Of a DNA stretch of 64,000 nt, positions 8,925 through 16,523 are shown one piece after another. The position numbers and the translations under genes were made by a program. This DNA is from Parasphingorhabdus halotolerans (lineage in GTDB: Bacteria; Pseudomonadota; Alphaproteobacteria; Sphingomonadales; Sphingomonadaceae): contig NZ_CP051217.1 in assembly GCF_012516475.1 (NCBI RefSeq), positions 2,108,001 through 2,172,000 on the forward strand. The letters run 5' to 3'. Position 1 is the first letter of the stretch. Each line of letters begins with the position of its first letter. The notes under the pieces are model-generated. The model ran no database searches. It was given only the letters and a program-made list of their open reading frames with translations, and was not told the origin of the DNA.

Positions 8925-8946
8925 GCGCAAGGCATCACGTTTAGGG

Positions 8947-9260
8947 CTATTCTTTCTTGATTGCGCCTTCCGTCGCCGTCGCTGCGTCATCGGCCGCATC
9001 AGAACTGATATCGCCAAGGGGTCTTCAGCGTTTTGTTCTTCCGGGATATCCCCGGGCATGGCATCGTCTGTCGCGCCGCCGTCAACAACCCCGTCTGCCA
9101 TCGACGCCTCCGGTACGGATTCTTCCTGCAGCATTTCATCCTGAGCCGATTCATCCTGGACCGGTGCCTCAACAGGTTCGGCGCAGGCTGATAGGCTGAA
9201 GGAAACAATCGACAGGCCGAATATTGTAATCAGCGGTGCTTTTTTCGAATAGATTTTCAT
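8947..9260 (-). CDS. Small acidic lipoprotein, frameshifted near its C-terminus as sequenced
   Basis: It begins MKIYSKKAPLITIFGLSI and carries an LSAC lipobox (Cys about residue 25), followed by a long acidic, Glu/Asp/Ala-rich and probably disordered tail. As sequenced, the frame then turns basic (MRPMTQRRRRK) and runs on antisense through the protease gene. Adding one C to the four-base run (plus-strand G-run 9018-9021) continues the acidic tail as EDPLGDISSDAADDAATATE and stops at 8947, giving about 104 residues. The restored frame is much more natural. It lies 45 bp after the GST gene on the same strand. Function unknown. Confidence 0.6.
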
Positions 9261-9305
9261 TTTTAGGACTCCTGTATGTTGCAATTCACGGCAAGCCCCC
9301 AAGAC

Positions 9306-9944
9306 TCAGGCACCCAATACTGGTTCCTCGTCGCCGGTCTTCCACTGCTGATATTTTTGCATGGATTTGCCAAAAATATCCGAACTTAAGTGGCCCTGAA
9401 GCCAAATGTGTAAGGCGGGCAGCGATTGGGCGTCAAACCAGATGCGGTCATAATTGGCAAATTGTCGGACGAACGGAAAAACTGCATGGTCCGCAAATCC
9501 TGGTCTTGAACCGCATATTTGCCCTTGACCTGCGATCAAACCATCCAGTTTTTGTAAGAATAACAAGCCTTTGGCTCTATACTCCAAAGGATCAACCCCA
9601 TCATAACGGGTTGGATATTTGTAGCGGTCGAGATTTTCCTTAAAATCGGTATCCGCCTCTGCGACAATGGCAGTTACCAATTCTTTCGCTTCCAGCCAGT
9701 TTCGGGGATCGTTGCGACCCAACGCCCAATGCATGATATTCAAACTTTCATCGATAACCTGGCCATCATCAAGTACGAGAACTGGTACAGTCGCTTTGGG
9801 GGAGGCATCAATCATTTCCACAGGTTTGTCGCGCAATATCACTTCGCGTAGCTTCACCGGTGTCTGGCTCACCAGCAAAGCCATCCGCGCCCGCATCGCG
9901 TAAGGACAACGCCGGAAGCTATACAGAACGGGCATTTTGCTCAT
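9306..9944 (-). CDS. Glutathione S-transferase family protein
   Basis: A 212-residue GST with an N-terminal thioredoxin-fold domain carrying a CPYAMRAR motif at residues 13-20. This is like glutaredoxin-2 and omega/CLIC-type GSTs with a catalytic cysteine instead of Ser/Tyr. The domain continues with TVPVLVLDDGQVIDESLNI, the conserved cis-Pro and Glu-Ser glutathione-binding region. The C-terminal half is the helical domain. Its ATG overlaps the TGA of trhO by four bases (ATGA), so translation is probably coupled. Role in thiol or electrophile metabolism inferred; substrate unknown. Confidence 0.85.
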   Translation of the reverse strand: MSKMPVLYSFRRCPYAMRARMALLVSQTPVKLREVILRDKPVEMIDASPKATVPVLVLDDGQVIDESLNIMHWALGRNDPRNWLEAKELVTAIVAEADTDFKENLDRYKYPTRYDGVDPLEYRAKGLLFLQKLDGLIAGQGQICGSRPGFADHAVFPFVRQFANYDRIWFDAQSLPALHIWLQGHLSSDIFGKSMQKYQQWKTGDEEPVLGA

Positions 9945-10879
9945 GTTGTGCCGAGATGCTGGCGGCCTTCTTTTGCGGCTTTTTCCACTTGCCGCTGCCG
10001 CTCGCGATAGCGTGCCCGCTGTTCATCGGAGCGCTCGGCGTAACAATGCGGGCAAGCCTCGCCGGGGATATATTGCTCCGATGCGCGCTCTTCAACATTA
10101 AGTGGCATCCGGCAGGCATGACATTGGTCGTAGTCACTTTCTTTCAGGCCATGCCCCACAGCAACCCGCTGATCAAAAAGGAAACAATTACCGTTCCACC
10201 GACTCTGTTCTTCTGGAACATTCTCGAGATATTTGAGAATTCCTCCCTTCAAATGGTGTACATCGTCAAAACCCAGCGATTTCACATAAGCGGTCGCCTT
10301 TTCACACCTTATACCACCGGTGCAAAACATCGCAATTTTTAGTTGTTTATCTGATTTTTCCTGCAGTTCTTTTGCAAAAGCATCAAACCAGGCCGGAAAG
10401 TCTCGGAAGCTTTCGGTCTGCGGATTAATCGCACCCTCAAAGCTACCAATCGCCACTTCATAGGTATTGCGCGTATCAATAATTACGGTGTCGGGATCGG
10501 CCGTCAGCGCATTCCAATCGAGCGGATCGACATATTTGCCCTTAGCGCGAGCAGGATCAATGCCGTCAACACCCATGGTGACAATTTCCTTTTTCAGACG
10601 AACCTTCATCCGCAGAAACGGCATTTCGCTAGCGCTGGAATATTTTACTTCCAGTCCGGCGAATTGCGGTAACGATTGCAAATAGGAAATGGTAGCATCG
10701 ATTCCGCTGGGTGAACCCGCGATCGTACCGTTGATACCCTCGGGCGCTAACAATATCGTGCCTTTGAGACCGTGCTTCTCGCATTGCTCCAAAATATCCC
10801 GGCGAATCGCTGCCGGATCAACAACAATAGCGAAATGGTATAAAGCCGCGACTTTACAGGACGATTGGGAGTTACTCAT
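9941..10879 (-). CDS. trhO: tRNA uridine(34) hydroxylase TrhO (rhodanese-related, YceA/UPF0176)
   Basis: A 312-residue protein of the TrhO/YceA family, which uses prephenate-independent O2 chemistry to make 5-hydroxyuridine at the wobble position of certain tRNAs. Visible are the N-terminal acylphosphatase-like part (LKGTILLAPEGINGTIAGS), the central rhodanese domain (VIIDTRNTYEVAIGSFEGA) and the active loop MFCTGGIRCEKAT with its cysteines. A Cys-rich tail follows (CHACRMPL, CPHCYAE). ATG 10879 gives the family's usual length; the open frame extends further upstream without support. Divergent from pdeM across 90 bp, and followed by the overlapping GST gene. Confidence 0.9.
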   Translation of the reverse strand: MSNSQSSCKVAALYHFAIVVDPAAIRRDILEQCEKHGLKGTILLAPEGINGTIAGSPSGIDATISYLQSLPQFAGLEVKYSSASEMPFLRMKVRLKKEIVTMGVDGIDPARAKGKYVDPLDWNALTADPDTVIIDTRNTYEVAIGSFEGAINPQTESFRDFPAWFDAFAKELQEKSDKQLKIAMFCTGGIRCEKATAYVKSLGFDDVHHLKGGILKYLENVPEEQSRWNGNCFLFDQRVAVGHGLKESDYDQCHACRMPLNVEERASEQYIPGEACPHCYAERSDEQRARYRERQRQVEKAAKEGRQHLGTT

Positions 10880-10969
10880 ACCGGCGCATATAGTCCCTCC
10901 GCTGCCAAATTTCCAACCCCCTGCGGCTCGGCCCTTGCACAAGCTCCGCGAACATAGCATAGCATCGTC

Positions 10970-11704
10970 ATGGTTCCCCTTTCGTTCGCCGGTCATGAAT
11001 TTGATGTTGTTGCTCCGGCAGCGTTGTTCTGGCCCGCCCAACGAGCGCTGCTAGTCGCCGATCTTCATCTGGAAAAAGCCAGCTTTTTTGCGCGCCAGGG
11101 GCAGATGTTGCCGCCCTATGATAGTCAGGCAACTCTGGATGCACTCTCCGACCTCATCACAAAAACCGGGGCGCAAAAGGTATTTTGCCTGGGCGATAAT
11201 TATCATGATGACGGCGGCGAAAAGCGCCTAGAGAGCAAAGCGTCGTCTCTACTCAAGAAATTGACCCGAGAAATCGAGTGGATCTGGATTAGCGGTAATC
11301 ACGATCGGGATGTCAGTGGTCTTTGGGGAGGCCGAGTGATGCGCGAATGGACTGATGGCGGATTGGTTTTGCGGCACGAAGCGACGAAAAATCCTAAAAT
11401 GCCAGAAATTTCTGGCCACTATCACCCCAAATACCGGGTTCAAGTGCGTGGGCGGAATCTTTCCAGATGCTGCTTTGTGATGGGCAAAATGCATCTAATC
11501 ATGCCCGCATTCGGCGCGCTCACCGGAGGCATGTCAGCCGACGATCAGGCAATTGAGAGCGTTGTCGGCGGCCCGGCAGACGCGATTATTGGTTTGGACA
11601 AGCTGGCCCTGCACTTTCCGCTCGGCTTTTCATCGCGCTCTGTCGTCAATGCCGGGCAGACTCAATTTGATTTTCCGGAACCGCGCACAGCTGCGCGGGC
11701 CTAA
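10970..11704 (+). CDS. pdeM: Ligase-associated DNA damage response endonuclease PdeM
   Basis: A 244-residue calcineurin-like metallophosphoesterase. The metal motifs are in order: LLVADLHLEK (D-x-H), CLGDNYHDD, SGNHDRD and GHYHPK. Family knowledge: PdeM is a nuclease encoded with an ATP-dependent DNA ligase, an exonuclease and an Lhr-type helicase. Here only the helicase (4392-6844) is nearby, with six other genes between. Immediately divergent from trhO with a 90-bp gap. The C-terminal ~25 residues are poorly conserved. Confident family assignment; the repair role is established for the family rather than seen here. Confidence 0.88.
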   Translation: MVPLSFAGHEFDVVAPAALFWPAQRALLVADLHLEKASFFARQGQMLPPYDSQATLDALSDLITKTGAQKVFCLGDNYHDDGGEKRLESKASSLLKKLTREIEWIWISGNHDRDVSGLWGGRVMREWTDGGLVLRHEATKNPKMPEISGHYHPKYRVQVRGRNLSRCCFVMGKMHLIMPAFGALTGGMSADDQAIESVVGGPADAIIGLDKLALHFPLGFSSRSVVNAGQTQFDFPEPRTAARA

Positions 11705-11762
11705 GTCATTTTGAGCAGCGTATAGTTTTGCATAAAAGCCTGAAAACTTGCATGGAGCGGCA

Positions 11763-13598
11763 ATGCTAATAATTGATTCGTTGATGGTGAAAATTGCGTT
11801 GATTGGCCTGCTTGGCATTGGCGCACAATGGGTCGCATGGCGCACAGGCAGACCGGCCATCGCTCTTATGCTTATTGTCGGCATATTAGCAGGCCCGGTT
11901 TTAGGCATTATAGATCCCGAACGTGATTTCGGCGCGCTGCAGGAACCGATTATCAAACTCGCTGTTGCGGTTATATTATTTGAGGGCGGCCTTAGCCTTA
12001 ATTTCCGCGAACTCAGGCAAGCAGGCGGCGCAGTGACGATGATGGTAATCATTGCCGGTCCTATCGCCTGGGTATTGGGGACGGCAGCAGCGCACTTTGG
12101 TGCTGGATTATCCTGGGAAATTTCGGCGCTGCTTGGCGGGATCATGATCGTAACCGGACCTACGGTGATCGGCCCGATGCTCCGGACGTTACGGGTTCCT
12201 GCCCGTGTGCGCAATATTTTGAAGTGGGAAGGCATTGTAAATGATCCGATCGGTGCGCTGCTCGCAGTCGGCATTTATGCTTATATCACCTATGAAGGCC
12301 CCAACGCCAATATCGCAGTGATAAGCATGGATGTACTCGCCGCGAGTTTTGTCGCAGCGGCCCTGGGCGCCGCTTTAGGGTTTGCCATTACCTGGCTTTT
12401 TCCGCGCGGACATGTGCCTGAATATCTAAAAGCACCGTTTCTGCTGGTGACGGTTATCGCCGGATTTGTAATCGCCGATCTGGTGAAACATGAAACCGGC
12501 CTGATCACCGTAACGGTGATGGGCGTGGTGCTGGCTAACCGCCAGATCTACTCCAGCCAAGCACTCCACCGGTTTAAGGAAGATCTCGCTGTCCTTCTGA
12601 TTTCCGGTGTTTTTATCATTCTTTCCGCCACATTGGATTGGGAAACAGTGCAACAATTCCGACCACAGTTTGTAATCTTTCTGCTGCTCCTGCTATTCGT
12701 TGTACGACCGATTTCGGTACTGGTCGCTTTGTTGTTTAGTTCCGTACCTTGGCGTGAGCGATTGTTTATAGCATGGATAGCGCCTCGCGGCATCGTTGCT
12801 GTCGCCATTACCGGTCTGTTTGCGTTGCGGTTGGTGGATCACGGATTCCCCGGCGCAGAGGCCTTGGTCCCGTTGAGCTTCGCAGTGGTCATCGCAACCA
12901 TCTTTGCCCATGGATTTTCCGCAGCGTGGGTCGCCGAAAGATTGGGGATCAATGAAGGCAAGGGTGAAGGCGTCATAATAGTCGGGGCGAATCGCTGGTC
13001 TGTCGCGCTTGGGAAAGCGCTTCAAACGCTTGAAATCCCGGTTACCATTGCGGACACTAGCAAATTCGCTCTGCGCCGAGCGCGCAGCGAGAATCTCACC
13101 ATCCATCATGGCGATATACTTGATGAAGCGCACAATGATAATATCGATTTGGGCGAATATCAGCACCTCATTGCAGGAACTGAAAATGATAGCCACAATC
13201 AGCTAATTACCGCCGATTTGGGTCCGGAAATGGGTTTCGACCAAATCAGCCGGCTGTCCAATGATTCCCGCAGCAAAAGCAAAGTTGGACATGGCAGGCT
13301 GTTGTTTGAATCTGGTGCGGATTATACGTCACTGCTGGACAAGGAACGGGACGGGTGGCGCTTCAGCAAAACCAATATTACCGAAATATTTTCAGGTGAA
13401 GAATATCGCCGAAATCTGGCGGCGGGAGAAGAACCGCTAGCCGTGCTCAAGAAAGACAGGCGACTGCTATTTTTTGCGACAGATGCCAAGCCAGTGATTG
13501 AGAATGGCGACGTTGTGATCAGTTTTGTCGCGCCGGATACGCCAGAGGAACGCAAGGCAGATCGCGCGGCGAAAGACGCTGAGAAAAATGGTGTGTAA
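11763..13598 (+). CDS. Cation:proton antiporter (NhaP-type) with C-terminal TrkA-N domain
   Basis: A 611-residue inner-membrane antiporter of the CPA1/NhaP type. About 12-13 membrane segments occupy residues 1-395, including VNDPIGALLAVG (the acidic ion-binding region) and GPTVIGPMLRTLRVP. After the membrane domain comes an NAD-binding TrkA-N fold (GVIIVGANRWSVALG) that probably gates transport, then a TrkA-C-like tail. Na+ or K+ efflux in exchange for protons is the expected activity; the ion is not determinable. ATG 11763 with GGAG at 11754-11757 is preferred over the in-frame TTG at 11748. Ends 15 bp from the convergent yggS. Confidence 0.85.
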   Translation: MLIIDSLMVKIALIGLLGIGAQWVAWRTGRPAIALMLIVGILAGPVLGIIDPERDFGALQEPIIKLAVAVILFEGGLSLNFRELRQAGGAVTMMVIIAGPIAWVLGTAAAHFGAGLSWEISALLGGIMIVTGPTVIGPMLRTLRVPARVRNILKWEGIVNDPIGALLAVGIYAYITYEGPNANIAVISMDVLAASFVAAALGAALGFAITWLFPRGHVPEYLKAPFLLVTVIAGFVIADLVKHETGLITVTVMGVVLANRQIYSSQALHRFKEDLAVLLISGVFIILSATLDWETVQQFRPQFVIFLLLLLFVVRPISVLVALLFSSVPWRERLFIAWIAPRGIVAVAITGLFALRLVDHGFPGAEALVPLSFAVVIATIFAHGFSAAWVAERLGINEGKGEGVIIVGANRWSVALGKALQTLEIPVTIADTSKFALRRARSENLTIHHGDILDEAHNDNIDLGEYQHLIAGTENDSHNQLITADLGPEMGFDQISRLSNDSRSKSKVGHGRLLFESGADYTSLLDKERDGWRFSKTNITEIFSGEEYRRNLAAGEEPLAVLKKDRRLLFFATDAKPVIENGDVVISFVAPDTPEERKADRAAKDAEKNGV

Positions 13599-13613
13599 GC
13601 CTTAATCTTCGCG

Positions 13614-14264
13614 TTATCGTTGGCCGAACAAGGCGGTTCCAACGCGGATGTGGGTCGCGCCGGCCATAATAGCGGTTTCAAAATCCCCTGACATGCCCAT
13701 GCTCAGATTGTCTAGCCCATGCTCCCGCGCCAGCAGAGCCAGCAGAGCGAAATAGGGCGCCGCATTTACACCCGACGGCGGTATGCACATAAGGCCTTCC
13801 ACAGCAATTCCCGCATCTTCCGCTGCAGCAACCAGATCAGGTAATGCGCCAATGTCGCAACCGCCTTTCTGCGGCTCTTCGCCAATATTCACCTGAATAA
13901 AACACGGCACTTTGCGCTCCAGCTTATGCATGGCTTTGGCGAGCGCCTTGACCAGTGACATGCGATCTAGCGAATGGATGGCATCAAACAATGCTACCGC
14001 ATCTTCCGCCTTATTTGATTGCAATTGACCGACCAGGTGCACTTTCACATCAGGATATGCTTCCCGCAATTCTGTCCATTTTTCGACCGCTTCCTGCACA
14101 CGGTTCTCGCCAAATAAGCGATGTCCAGATTCCAGCAGGGGTTTGATTTCTTCGACGCTGCGTGTTTTGGATATCGCAATCAATGCAATATCATCGGGCT
14201 TCCGGCCGGCTCTCTTGGCGTTTTCCCAAATTTTATGCATGGTCGTTTCAAGCTGTGAGGTCAT
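13614..14264 (-). CDS. YggS/PLPBP family pyridoxal phosphate-binding protein
   Basis: A 216-residue alanine-racemase-like TIM barrel that binds PLP and maintains vitamin B6 and amino-acid balance. The PLP lysine is in IALIAISKTRS near residue 32. Then come HRLFGENRVQEAVEKW, HLVGQLQSNKAEDAV and FIQVNIGEEPQKGGC, and the phosphate-binding LSMGMSGDFETAIMAGATHIRVG near the end. All are hallmarks. Divergent from the TenI-like gene with 51 bp between starts. Confidence 0.92.
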   Translation of the reverse strand: MTSQLETTMHKIWENAKRAGRKPDDIALIAISKTRSVEEIKPLLESGHRLFGENRVQEAVEKWTELREAYPDVKVHLVGQLQSNKAEDAVALFDAIHSLDRMSLVKALAKAMHKLERKVPCFIQVNIGEEPQKGGCDIGALPDLVAAAEDAGIAVEGLMCIPPSGVNAAPYFALLALLAREHGLDNLSMGMSGDFETAIMAGATHIRVGTALFGQR

Positions 14265-14315
14265 ATGTTTGCCATTTGGTTCTCAATTGCAGTGGTTGCC
14301 GCTATATGAGAGCGG

Positions 14316-14873
14316 ATGGCTTTCCACCACCCCCGCCGAAAAACGATTTTGCCGCGCGTATGGTTGATGACCGATGCGCGCAACGATAGCGATCTGGAAG
14401 ATGTGATCAAAAGATTACCGCGCGGCAGCGGTATAATATTCAGACACTATCATCTCGATGCATCTCCCCGCAAAGCCAGATTTTTATCTGTCCAGGCGAT
14501 CGCGAAAACATACGGCCATCTTATTTTCCTTGCTGGAGCTCCCCAACTAGCGCGCGCTTGGAACGCCGACGGCGTGCATAGCCGTGATCATAACCGCAGT
14601 CTCAAAAATGGTCTATTATGCAGTGCTCCGGTACATAATATGAGGGAAATCAATGCCGCAAAAAGAAGTGGGGCAGATATAATTTTACTTTCGCCCGTTG
14701 CCAAAACCCGCTCTCATCTAGGCAAACCCTCGCTAAATAGACTTCAGTTGCGACATTTGATAGGGTTTTGCGATAAACCAGTGGTCTTGCTTGGCGGGAT
14801 GGATCGAGACAGATTCCGCCACTATGCCGATCTTGATACACATGGCTGGGCTGCAATTGACGGGTTGCGCTAG
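14316..14873 (+). CDS. Thiamine phosphate synthase/TenI-like protein
   Basis: A 185-residue TIM-barrel protein of the ThiE/TenI group. It has PRVWLMTDARND at the N-terminus, GIIFRHYHLD, ADGVHSRDHN, a strand-turn DIILLSPVAKTRSHLGKPSL near residue 130 (the TenI/ThiE phosphate region 'LSPVFPTxSHPG') and KPVVLLGGMD. Several ThiE substrate residues are altered, so a TenI-type thiazole tautomerase or an inactive relative is as likely as a synthase. No thiamine genes are adjacent. It faces yggS across a short shared promoter region. Confidence 0.65.
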   Translation: MAFHHPRRKTILPRVWLMTDARNDSDLEDVIKRLPRGSGIIFRHYHLDASPRKARFLSVQAIAKTYGHLIFLAGAPQLARAWNADGVHSRDHNRSLKNGLLCSAPVHNMREINAAKRSGADIILLSPVAKTRSHLGKPSLNRLQLRHLIGFCDKPVVLLGGMDRDRFRHYADLDTHGWAAIDGLR

Positions 14874-14916
14874 TCTGAATTATCTTGAACCGCAAAGAAC
14901 CGAATTCAACCAGAAA

Positions 14917-15663
14917 TCAAAAGCGGAATTTTGTTCCAACATAGACAGCTTGACTGTCTTGCCGCGAATCGGTCAGCGGCGCCATCCGATCACGTTCGTT
15001 ATTGAGGCGAACACCCGCAGTTACGTCCAGATTGCGGGTCACGGAATAGCTGCCGCCCATATCCAGAGTATAATCTTTTTCACTGGCTTTCAAAGCGCGC
15101 GGCGCTGCTTCAACAGGAGCTTTGGCATCGATAGAGAAGCTCGTGTTGAAGCGGCTTCTCTTGCTGGTTTCTTGTTTATCCAATATTCCACGACCGACAT
15201 CGATTTCAGACAGATCTGGCAAATTATTGCCCAATTTCTTGACCGGAATGGCAAAGCTCTTCAGGCCTTTTGCAGCGCCGAGACTATAAGAGACGGGAGC
15301 AATTTTTGTTGGCACCAAATTGCCAGCGCCAGGCGCAGCAGCAATAACATTTTCTCTGATCGATACAGCGTTTAGCGAACTATTCTGCCGGACGACCACG
15401 GTGACGGCACGGTCGCCCGTCGTGGAGCCACCCGCCGGGGTAAATTTGAATTTCGCGTTTCCGAGCAAGGGCTTTGAATTAAATTTAGCTGCCAGCTCTG
15501 GAGAAGCACCTGTTACGGTAAATGATCCGATCGATCCCAGTGAACGAAGCGATACGCGGTCGATATTGTTTGCAATAGCCTGCGAAAGGGCTGGCGTCAT
15601 GGCAAGACCGGATAGCGCGAGTCCCGCTGCTAACCACCCCAAATTGTTGCCATTTTTTTTCAT
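14917..15663 (-). CDS. Secreted/outer-membrane protein of unknown function
   Basis: A 248-residue protein with a clear signal peptide (LGWLAAGLALSGLAMTPALS, cleavage after about residue 28). The middle has no motif I can name and is rich in Val/Ser/Ala. The last ~40 residues (SVTRNLDVTAGVRLNNERD, then VYVGTKFRF) look like amphipathic strands ending in Phe, the usual signature of outer-membrane beta-barrels recognised by BAM. The length is short for a porin, so it may be a small barrel or a periplasmic domain with a barrel-like end. A palindrome at 15695-15718 lies in its upstream region. Function unknown. Confidence 0.6.
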   Translation of the reverse strand: MKKNGNNLGWLAAGLALSGLAMTPALSQAIANNIDRVSLRSLGSIGSFTVTGASPELAAKFNSKPLLGNAKFKFTPAGGSTTGDRAVTVVVRQNSSLNAVSIRENVIAAAPGAGNLVPTKIAPVSYSLGAAKGLKSFAIPVKKLGNNLPDLSEIDVGRGILDKQETSKRSRFNTSFSIDAKAPVEAAPRALKASEKDYTLDMGGSYSVTRNLDVTAGVRLNNERDRMAPLTDSRQDSQAVYVGTKFRF

Positions 15664-16037
15664 GACGTCCCAAAGTTCCCCTTAACGAGATTTTGTATAC
15701 CAAATAATTACGGTATGCACGAGTCAACATGCTGTTTTTGTCTGATTTTTCTCATCCAGCGAGAATCTGTTGCACTTGGGTTACGGTTTATATCCAATAT
15801 CAAGTTCCTTATCATGGCGATGATGAACGGGAGATTATGACACCCCGTCAAGACAATGGCCTATTCAACTGGGGTTCACGCATTGTTTTTCATGGGCGTT
15901 TTCAAGAGCAATTTTTGCGCTTCTGCTTGCCCCTACAGGTAAAGCAATTATAGAGAGCGCTAATATCATGATTTTGTCGCAAACGGGCCTGCAATCGGAC
16001 CTGAATTTGCAAATATTAAGACCAGACAGGAGCCACT
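15664..16037. other. 374-bp intergenic region without a convincing gene
   Basis: Divergent promoter region between the outer-membrane protein and the DUF3576 lipoprotein gene. A 74-codon frame at 15729-15953 has no ribosome-binding site and an unusual composition, so I do not count it as a gene. The left end holds the palindrome at 15695-15718. A strong AGGAG (16028-16032) near the right end serves the DUF3576 gene. I see no tRNA fold or hairpin with a T-run here. Confidence 0.5.
15695..15718 (-). promoter_or_regulatory. Inverted repeat upstream of the outer-membrane protein gene
   Basis: GTATACC (15695-15701) and GGTATGC (15712-15718) form an imperfect 7-bp inverted repeat with 10 bp between, 32 bp before the start codon of the leftward gene. 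A TTGACT hexamer lies just upstream on the minus strand, but no well-spaced -10 is visible. An operator is the likely reading. Which regulator binds it is unknown. Confidence 0.3.
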
Positions 16038-16496
16038 ATGTCCCGCCTCAAATCAAACGCCCTTATAATGCGTCCCGCGATAATTGGATTGGCTGCCCTG
16101 TCCCTGCTTTCTGCCTGCTCAAGCGGCGGAAAAGACCGGCCAAAGGCTGATCTTGCTGCATCGCAAATTACGACTATCGGTGTGAACAGCTACTTGTGGC
16201 GTGCATCCCTCGATAGCCTTTCGTTTATGCCGCTCACCCAGACCGACAGCAACGGCGGGGTGATCCTGACCGACTGGTATGTTAATCCGCAAAATCCGTC
16301 TGAACGCATGAAGCTCAATGTATCGATTCTCGATCAGGATCTGCGTGCCGACGCATTGCGTGTAGCGGCATCCCGTCAAGTGCGCAGCGGTAGTACCTGG
16401 GTGGATGCACCGGTGCAGGCCGCGACGACGCAAAAGCTGGAACAGATCATATTGACCAAAGCGCGCGATCTGCGCCGTGCTGCCATTTCCAACTAA
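16038..16496 (+). CDS. DUF3576 domain-containing lipoprotein
   Basis: A 152-residue lipoprotein. The signal sequence ends in a LSAC lipobox (GLAALSLLSACSSGG), then the conserved DUF3576 body follows: IGVNSYLWRASLDSLSFMPL, GGVILTDWY and a C-terminal LEQIILTKARDLR. DUF3576 proteins are alphaproteobacterial envelope lipoproteins of unknown role, and I recall them as frequent neighbours of leuS. AGGAG at 16028-16032 fixes the ATG at 16038. First gene of a likely operon DUF3576-leuS-lptE-holA, with 27 bp to leuS. Confidence 0.85.
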   Translation: MSRLKSNALIMRPAIIGLAALSLLSACSSGGKDRPKADLAASQITTIGVNSYLWRASLDSLSFMPLTQTDSNGGVILTDWYVNPQNPSERMKLNVSILDQDLRADALRVAASRQVRSGSTWVDAPVQAATTQKLEQIILTKARDLRRAAISN

Positions 16497-16523
16497 TCTT
16501 TCTTCTCAAACGTCAGGCCACAT

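Noticed and set aside
10880..11041. Upstream extension of trhO
   Set aside because: It would overlap the divergent pdeM start and adds non-conserved sequence; ATG 10879 gives the normal length.
15729..15953. 74-codon plus-strand frame in the 374-bp gap
   Set aside because: No ribosome-binding site, unusual composition and no recognisable domain.
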